64,000 bases of DNA. Origin: Volvariella volvacea V23 (taxonomy: Eukaryota > Basidiomycota > Agaricomycetes > Agaricales > Pluteaceae). The DNA is taken from the NCBI GenBank assembly GCA_000349905.1, contig KB722753.1, forward strand, positions 291,199 to 355,198. The letters run 5' to 3'. The notes beneath the pieces were generated by a model. That model searched no databases and had not been told where the DNA came from. It saw only the letters and a list, made by a program, of their open reading frames with translations. This document shows, in pieces, positions 57,637-64,000 of this stretch (positions are counted from its first letter, which is position 1; each line of letters begins with the position of its first letter). The position numbers were made by a program, and so were the translations under genes.

Positions 57637-57683
57637 CCACGTCGGGGCGGAGCAATGCATTGATCTGCTCCGCCCCGACGTGG
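57637..57683. repeat. perfect 18-bp inverted repeat with 11-nt loop
   Basis: Left arm CCACGTCGGGGCGGAGCA (57637-57654), loop of 11 nt, right arm TGCTCCGCCCCGACGTGG (57666-57683). All 18 pairs match and the stem is about 78 percent G+C in an otherwise AT-richer spacer. It could fold as a strong RNA or DNA hairpin. No gene overlaps it. Confidence 0.95.
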
Positions 57684-58314
57684 TCCGCTCTCACTCGCTT
57701 GATAGTCGGAGATCAAAAAGTGTTTTTCGTAAAAGATAGTATGTACTAACGCGTACAGGTATGGTAGTGAGGACTACGTACGCTCATAGGACGCGTCATC
57801 TGAGGTTGCTGAAATGACTCATGCGAAGCCTCTAGAAGGACGGATCCGTTCCACCGCAACCGCGTTTGAGGGTTCTAGTTGCCTTGGAGCACTCAAATTT
57901 CAAAAGTCTATAGCATGATATCCAAACAAAACATGCAGTTTACTGCGCCGCTGTTGAGCGCAGTACAAGTGCTTTGTGGTCATTACCTAGATTTACCCAC
58001 CATCGGAACACATCGTATAGGGTGTATAGAACGAACACATGCACCAGAGGATGAGAACTCGAAAATGCGAACTTTCTCGCTGCGCAGTACCGCCCAATTA
58101 GGCAAGTGGTAAAGGGCGTCAGGGACGGATTACTTCCGTCGTTGTTCACGCAACTTGAAGGCTCCGATGACTAGGAACGGCCCAATACCCGCAGTAGGCT
58201 ACAGTAGGCCGAAAGTAGTAATGCACAGTGATGTTCATGTGCATTAATTAATGAGCGTGAAGGCACAATAGAGACAAATGTACCCTTTTATCAATTACGC
58301 GGCCTGGAGGAACG
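57684..58314. other. intergenic between hairpin and small gene
   Basis: Upstream region of the TATA-driven small gene. No other feature recognised. Confidence 0.4.
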
Positions 58315-58322
58315 TATAAATA
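58315..58322 (+). promoter_or_regulatory. TATA box of small gene
   Basis: TATAAATA, 117 nt before the ATG at 58439; a clean match in a pyrimidine-rich leader context. Confidence 0.6.
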
Positions 58323-58438
58323 CGCCTGGGTAGAGGAAGTGAAAGGACCAACACGATCTCAAGTCTTCACCGACACTGATCAGCTACCTTCTTTCTCGCG
58401 AACCGATCGTACAAACACCTCTCTCCTCGCTGATAACC

Positions 58439-58756
58439 ATGAGCAAAAACTCTACCAGCAACCCTACCAACGCTACCGCTCCTCTCTCTTCCCCCTCTCA
58501 AACTTCCCTCACTCCTACATTGGTCGCTCAAGACCAGGGGAAGCAAAAGAGCCAACAAACGACACAAAATTCAAAGAGTGAGTCTTCGCTCATTGTCGAT
58601 TACGATGGGCTCGTTTATACTGATGGTCCTTTTGTCGTCGTTTTAGATGATGCTGGAGATTCCAAGAACCCTCTCAGCGACTCGAAGTTCGCGCAACAAG
58701 CACAGAAGAAGGGCTGGGGTAGTCCTACAGCTACCCAGCCACGACTCGGCTTTTAA
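58439..58756 (+). CDS. small hypothetical protein (105 residues)
   Basis: A single exon from ATG 58439. The first half is Ser/Thr/Gln-rich (SNPTNATAPLSSPSQTSLTP); the second half is ordered and acidic (SLIVDYDGLVYTDGPFVVVL, DDAGDSKNPLSDSKFAQQAQ) and ends GWGSPTATQPRLGF. A clear TATA box precedes it and the pyrimidine-rich leader is typical of well-expressed fungal genes. I do not recognise the family. Confidence 0.6.
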   Translation: MSKNSTSNPTNATAPLSSPSQTSLTPTLVAQDQGKQKSQQTTQNSKSESSLIVDYDGLVYTDGPFVVVLDDAGDSKNPLSDSKFAQQAQKKGWGSPTATQPRLGF

Positions 58757-59047
58757 AGCCATGTCTTCAAGCGAGCGCCTCGTGCTCTGCATCAGTGGAC
58801 GGCACATAGAATGATGGGTGGGGATGACCGCTACAGAAATTCATGTCCTTAACCTCTTGTGACTGACTTCCTTGTATGATTCACTCAGTCTGTGACTCCA
58901 CTTATCTTCTCTCGCTGTATTCATGTACATATATTGTTTGTTTGCTTGATTCACCGTGTGTATCGGATCGATGGTGGCGACAAGTGAGCGTTCTGGTATA
59001 CAAAATTCTGGTGGTACACTGCGGCGGTGTTTGGACAATACCGAACA

Positions 59048-60045
59048 TTACATGAAGTCGTCCTCCAGTTCCCTACCGTACTTGCGTGGTACATTCTCGT
59101 CCTCTTCCACGTTGAACAGGCTATCGTACGATCTGGCTGCCTTTTCCGCCTCTCGCTGTCGGGCCAGTTCTGCATCGGCTTTTCGCTGCCGGAGAGATCA
59201 ATATCAATTATTGATTGCTAGTGCAAATAGAGTTTCCCACCTTTTCAGCTGCCTGAACACGTTTAATGGCATTCTCTTTCTTGATGCGATCAACCCTTTC
59301 TTGCTCGTGGTCGACCTCGCGCTCTACTTTGGTCTTGTTAAGCCGGTTCACGATTGGGTTTTCGCGCTTCGCCACATGTACTGGTGGAAGGTCTATAGAG
59401 CGGATGACCAGTAAGCGGCAGTCGACGTACCTCGTTTTACCTGTAGGTTTGCCTATTTAGGATGCCAAGGGAAGGAATTATTGCTGAAACGCACCCTTTT
59501 GTCGCTGTGAAATGACACCTGGCCAACAGCCATGTCACCAGTTTTCTGATATCATAGATTAGTTCTACTGCATCCCTAAAGCAGATCACACTAACTTTCA
59601 GATTATCCCCTGGCGTGTATATTATCGTCAGGTTGTCCTTTTTATTGCCTGATTGAATCAATCGACGCTTCATTCTGAGTACAAAAATAAAATTCACCTT
59701 CTATCGAATTTGCTTTCACCAACTGAGCACAATCCGTCAACAATGCTTCCGGGATTGCCTCCCATTCCATCCCCTCAGGCATTCGCAGGTAAACGTGGGC
59801 TGATGACAACTTGTCGACATGAAACCAAACATCCTGAGGCCAGGCGTACTTGATTAACTCCTCATCTAGCACGGCAACGAGTCGTTGATATGATTCCTTG
59901 CTTGTTATATTTCAGCCTTACTTTCAACCTTATCCCGGCCCATATAGATGATGGCGGGCGGATTAACAGCTGATCCACATCTTCAGACTAGTAGAAAGAC
60001 TCGTGGTTATCAGAGAATACCTGTTGAAGTAAAGAATAGAACCAT
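59048..60045 (-). CDS. CCDC25 homologue, NFACT-R (DUF814) domain protein
   Basis: From ATG 60045 the exons read [117 protein letters not shown], then [20 protein letters not shown] and [20 protein letters not shown], ending GRELEDDFM and the stop at 59048. This follows human CCDC25 closely from end to end. The N-terminal part is the NFACT-R fold of the ribosome-quality-control protein Rqc2/NEMF; the C-terminal half is a charged coiled coil. A 10-nt exon (59431-59440) encodes the VKR step. The cellular role in fungi is unclear. Confidence 0.92.
59431..59440 (-). other. 10-nt microexon of CCDC25 homologue
   Basis: GTAAAACGAG lies between an intron ending CTACAG and an intron starting GTACGTCG. 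It supplies VKR plus the first base of the next codon and keeps the frame from SFHSDKR to HVAKREN. Supported by conservation of a KRVKR-type stretch in relatives, not by transcripts. Confidence 0.65.
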
Positions 60046-60379
60046 TCTGCGCTGGCAAAGGAGAGATTGGTCGAGTGCACTCGGAGAATCGCTTAGGCGA
60101 TCGAGTGAGTGCTGGTCCGAGGGCGTGTGAAAATTTTGGTCACCCTGGGCAGAGAGTACAGGACTCCGCGTTAACAGTTCCTTTTGTCACCACCAACCAC
60201 CACCAGAACCCCAAAGGCTTCTCATTGTCTCTGGCTTTGTCTTTCACGTCTTTTCCACATAAGGCCCGTGGTTTCGTGCTTGTGTATGTCTTACACTCGT
60301 CTACAACGCTCAGGCCACTCAAAATTTCCTCACCAGATTACTATCTCACCCTCTACTTGTATCTTCGAATTAAACCAAG
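60046..60379. other. divergent promoter, CCDC25 homologue and RBM25-like gene
   Basis: About 330 bp between two start codons on opposite strands; presumably a shared promoter region. No TATA box stands out. Confidence 0.5.
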
Positions 60380-62535
60380 ATGCAACCTCTGCCAAACCAT
60401 CGGTTAGGACTTGGTTTGCGTCAACCATTGCCGTCGTACGGCCAGGGTCCCTCAATTTCGGCTCTCGCACAGCAGCAGCAAATGCAGTTCATGCAACCGC
60501 AGAAACAAACCACACTATTCGTAGGATCGATATCTGGAGGGATAACTGACGCTTTCCTTAATCAACTGCTCACAGTAAGTCATCGAGTTTACTTTACAAG
60601 AGCCTCGAAGTGACGTTGCTCCCTTTAGGCATGTGGTCCCATCAAGTCCTTCAAGCGCCTGATCACACCTGCAAACAAACCTCAAGGATTTGGTTTCGCC
60701 GAATTCGAAGAAGCCGATGGTGCACTGCGTGCAATTGAATTATTGAACAATGTGGAGCTTCCTGCTCTCGAGGACGGATGTGCAAATAGGAAACTGCTGG
60801 TGCGTCCCTTCATCGATGATCGATCCTTTCAAGCCTACGTCTCGTCTTCTAGATCAAGGCGGACGAAAAAGTTCGCGCATATTTGGACTTATACCAGGCC
60901 CAGCGCATGAAGGATGACGTACGTCGACGTTTCGGTACTAATTCGTCACGCATATGCTCACACGTTTACTTTGGTTAGGCTGAGGAAGAAAGGATGAACC
61001 AAGCGAGAGCTAAGGTTGAGGAGCTTGTCGCAGACATAAGACGTGTTTCACAAGATGCAACTAACAGCGGTCTAATTGACAAAGAGAAATATGTTATACC
61101 TCCACATCTTCACGACCTTCAAGAAGCGGATTTGCCGGAAACTCAGCGTGGGCTTGTCATTTCTGAAATCGCGCAGTTCCGTGAACGTGCTGCAAAGAGA
61201 GAACGTGAGAAGATGCGTGATGTGCGAGAGAGTATACCTCGACTTGCCGCCCAAATTCCGAGTGGCCCTAAGGCTAGAGAGTGGGGAAAGGGCCAAAAAG
61301 CCGGTCCTAGTTACGGAAAGACGCCAGGGTTTGTCAAGGCCGAAGATGGAAAGAGAGATGAAGAAGGAAGAGCGCCCAAAACTGACGAAGAGCTGGAGGC
61401 AGAGCGGAAAGAAAATCGCCGTCGTGAGGAGGAATTGTCATTCCGCGACGTAAGTCTTAAAATTTTATCGTGTTGCAATGATTGTGCTCACTCCACTAGC
61501 GCGAACGCCGGTATGAACCCCGCGAGAGGGCGCGCATACAAGCGATAGAACGCACCATAGCCAGGGAAAAGGCTCAAAAGGAGGCAGAAGACCGTGATCG
61601 CGTTGAGATGCGGCAGCGGCTAGACATTTGGGATGATGATGAGAGTGATGAATTGTTTTATGTTGACCGGTAAGTCTTGTTTCTTGTGTTTGTATCCAGC
61701 CACCTGAACAGTGGATAGTCCTCGATGGCGTGCTCTGCGTGCACGACGTTTGGAGGCTGAGGAGGCTGCCGATGCCAAGTCGAGGAAATATGAAGAGGAA
61801 GAGGCAGAGAACTTGCGTAAGGAATCTGAAGAGTTCTTGGCTCGGCAGATGGAGGACATGCAAGCCCTTGCTGAGGAACAACGAAAGGCCGGGTTACTTC
61901 TGGATGATGGTGCGCCCGTCAGACTCAACGTCAGTATCGCGCCCGCGCAATCGAAGGATGTGCCAAAGGAGAAGACAACTGTCTTTGGTCAGGAGGAGGA
62001 GGATGAAGATGGCATTAAGAAGCGTAAAGTGCCATTAGTAAAACTGGACTTCAGTGTCGCAGAAAGCACAGAGGCGACAAGAGAGCGCCTAGAGCACATC
62101 AAGCTGTCCGTGCCAAGCGACAAAGAGACATTATTCAAGGCCAAAGTCCGGTGGGACGGTCTGTCCGATGTAAGCATGCGCAATATTTGCCTTGTTCCCA
62201 TCACTGATCGCGTGGTCGTAGTCTGTGATCGACAAGAAATTTGAACCCCTCGTGAAGAAATTGGTCATTCAATATCTTGGCAATACCGATGATGATCTCA
62301 TCCTGTACATTCTTGAACACCTGAAAGATCACAAGTCCCCAATGAAGCTGGTTGAAGGGGTGGAACCTGTAAGCTTTCCTTCTAAACCTTTGAGGGAATT
62401 CGTGACCGAGATTTGCCATAGGTTCTTGACGAAGAAGCGGTAGAGCTAGTCGTCAGTGTCTGGCGACAAGTAATCTTTGAGAGCATGGCCTATGGGGAGG
62501 GCCTGCTCACCGAGAAAATGATAGTTGATGAATGA
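60380..62535 (+). CDS. RBM25: RBM25/Snu71-like splicing factor (RRM plus PWI)
   Basis: Acts in U1 snRNP-linked 5' splice-site choice. Exon 1 (60380-60574) starts MQPLPNHRLGLGLRQPLPSY; the RRM follows with RNP2 TLFVGSIS and RNP1 GFGFAEFE (about residues 43-115). The middle is a long charged coil rich in Arg/Glu (FRERAAKREREKMRDVRESI, RRYEPRERARIQAIERTIAR, EEAADAKSRKYEEEEAENLR). The C-terminal PWI domain reads LFKAKVRWDGLSDSVIDKKF, VIQYLGNTDDDLILYILEHL and VVSVWRQVIFESMAYGEG. About eight exons; the last joins GVEP to VLDEEAVELV across a 62-bp intron. Stop at 62533-62535. Architecture and size (about 590 residues) fit fungal RBM25. Confidence 0.92.
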
Positions 62536-63635
62536 GGAGTTTTTGTAGTTCCTTGTGTCGTGGATGGGTGCAGGTGCGTTATGGAGTACTGGATATCCTG
62601 TCTGCTGAGACACGGCCGATTTCTGGAGTACTAGTCTGTTGCCTACTGTTCGACGGTTTGTGATGATTTGGAGAGTTGTCCAATCGATTTCCTGGATGAC
62701 GTCGTGACGTGAGTTCACCATTCGATCCGCTTCTTGAAATGTAATGATACTGCTTCTTCCCGAGTGCTGTGGGATGGACGCTTTTCAAGCTGTGTATGAC
62801 CCTATATCAGGCACAACATTCTGTTGAGTATGACATTCTTCGCTATTTGTGCTTTGACTAGAATTGATTGCCTTTCTCGACCTAACTATCCGCAGCACTT
62901 CCGAGTGGCAGAGTTTCACGTTGCGATGCTGTTCATGTCAAGCAGGACTTTGGTGTTCTTGGCTCCAGAATTTCAGTAAGATCCACCCGACTATATCCAC
63001 TGTGATTCTTTTTCCTGTCAGACAATCGTTGACATCAGTGTTTCTGTCATTAAACTTTCTGTACCTGAAGGTTCTGAGACGTTGTTTCCCCTCGGCCACA
63101 TTTACGCCATGTGCGCAGAACCCTGCTCCTGCACGAGCTTCAATTTTTCTGAGATCACTTGCTGTTTACCCCTGCAACCATTCTCCAGGATTTGTTCCGG
63201 TGGAGATTGTCGTTTTCAAAATTTGTATTGTTTGTCCCGGTGCCGGTCGGTATCCCCACATCCTAGAGCGCATGGCGATCCCCATTAAGCAAAAAGCTGA
63301 TCTCCACCGCGTGGCCCCCCACACAACCTTCTCAAGATCTCTTAACATCATTACACGCGAGATACTTTTGGGGTCTCTGGAAACTTCTTCGCGCGCTCCA
63401 CATCATGAGCCGACAATGATGGATCACAGGCAAATTCTTAAGTTACGCTGGGAAGGTATAAATGCCACCTTCTCAACCCACCGCATACCCCCCGACGATT
63501 TCTCCACTGCGTATACGGATTCTTCTTCCTCTTCGCAGATTGTTGATCCGTTAAGCGCCAGTCCAGTACTTCGCTGCGATCGTTCGACTTCCCATTCTAG
63601 TGCAGACTGGTCTATTGACTTCTCGTCCATACGCC
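62536..63635. other. intergenic RBM25-like gene to trehalase
   Basis: 3' region of the splicing factor and promoter of the trehalase gene. A plus-strand frame of 292 codons (62864-63742) starts at TTG/ATT-type context, has no domain and overlaps the trehalase start in another frame; I treat it as non-coding. Confidence 0.45.
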
Positions 63636-64000
63636 ATGGCCAAAAAACTCGCTGCATTGGTAACTTTGGGATGTCTCTTGCAGGGTTCGCTTGCGCAAGA
63701 GTCTGCCACTCCAATCGCCACTGCCACTGCGACCCCCGATGAACCAGATGCAACCCTGCCATCGCAAGTACCTGTCCCACCCAGGCAAGAATGGTGCCCT
63801 TCGGAGATTTTCTGTGCCGGACCTGTGAGTGAATTATTCGCCTCAAGGTCGCTTAACGCCTCATGGTACTAATCTTATCAATTTTTCCATCTTTTATTAG
63901 CTTCTGCAAACAGTTAACCTTGCCGAGCTGTTCCCTGATGACAAGACTTTCGTTGACAAGGTCAGCCGCGAGCGCCCCACTTTCTTAAAGCCTATGCCAT
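63636..64000 (+). CDS. GH37 trehalase (5' part only)
   Basis: ATG 63636 gives a signal peptide MAKKLAALVTLGCLLQGSLA, a Thr/Ala/Pro-rich linker, then WCPSEIFCAGP; after an intron (63825-63900) the frame continues LLQTVNLAELFPDDKTFVDK. The block IFCAGPLLQTV...DDKTFVD is the start of the GH37 catalytic domain (IYCxGxLLxTVQ...DSKTFVD in relatives). The enzyme hydrolyses trehalose to glucose, here extracellular or vacuolar. The signature motifs and catalytic acids lie beyond the right edge, so completeness cannot be judged. Confidence 0.85.

Noticed and set aside
62864..63742. 292-codon plus-strand frame before the trehalase
   Set aside because: It overlaps the trehalase signal peptide in another frame, shows no domain, and its composition looks like spacer DNA.

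Overview
The window looks like nuclear DNA of a filamentous basidiomycete, probably an Agaricomycete. Genes are split by many 50-70 bp introns with GTRNGT donors and TAG/CAG acceptors. Housekeeping orthologues have fungal architecture: TRP4, fungal long-form HIS1, ROT1, PRE7, GSH2, PRMT3, RBM25/Snu71-like, CCDC25-like and POA1. There are also wood- or litter-decay type secreted enzymes (GH131, sedolisin, GH37 trehalase) and F-box/LRR-like proteins of the kind that are very numerous in mushrooms. Species cannot be named from the sequence alone. No bacterial, plasmid, CRISPR or rRNA signal was seen.

Layout. 1-4.7 kb: start of a macrodomain phosphatase (minus, cut by the left edge), TRP4 (minus), an F-box protein (plus). 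5-6.1 kb: a dispersed repeat and a deaminase-like gene remnant. 6.3-11.3 kb: a secreted sedolisin (minus) and HIS1 (minus, with a 10-nt first coding exon and a 12-nt internal microexon). 12-16.3 kb: a tandem family of Gly/Arg-rich proteins with one intact copy, one frameshifted copy and one fragment. 16.4-20.5 kb: mostly non-coding, with a short local duplication. 20.5-23.4 kb: ROT1 and PRE7 (both minus). 23.4-29.2 kb: a gene desert ending in a second, decayed copy of the deaminase-like gene. 30-33.5 kb: a membrane-anchored aldo-keto reductase and an SDR (both minus). 34.2-45.3 kb: second copy of the dispersed repeat, RPAP1 (one 4.6-kb exon), GSH2, GH131 and a second F-box protein (all genes plus). 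45.7-48.8 kb: a TDT/SLAC1-type transporter and a HIT protein (both minus). 50-54 kb: a divergent pair (small unknown protein and a PD-(D/E)XK-like protein) and a 2OG-Fe(II) oxygenase. 54-62.5 kb: PRMT3 (minus), a Ser-rich protein, a small TATA-driven protein, a CCDC25 homologue (minus) and an RBM25-type splicing factor. 63.6-64 kb: the start of a trehalase running off the right edge.

The genes do not form one pathway. The conserved part is a patchwork of amino-acid biosynthesis (Trp, His), protein quality control (proteasome, ROT1), redox (GSH2, AKR, SDR) and RNA or transcription functions (RPAP1, PRMT3, RBM25). Between these lie lineage-specific, decaying or duplicated loci. The most unusual parts are the Gly/Arg-rich tandem family, whose C-terminal core resembles DXO/Rai1 nucleases in layout (inference only), the pair of degenerate deaminase-like copies 23 kb apart, the microexons and two GC-AG introns, the perfect 18-bp hairpin at 57.6 kb, and the PD-(D/E)XK-like divergent pair. 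All exon joins were read by eye from splice signals and reading frame, so boundaries may be off by a few bases.
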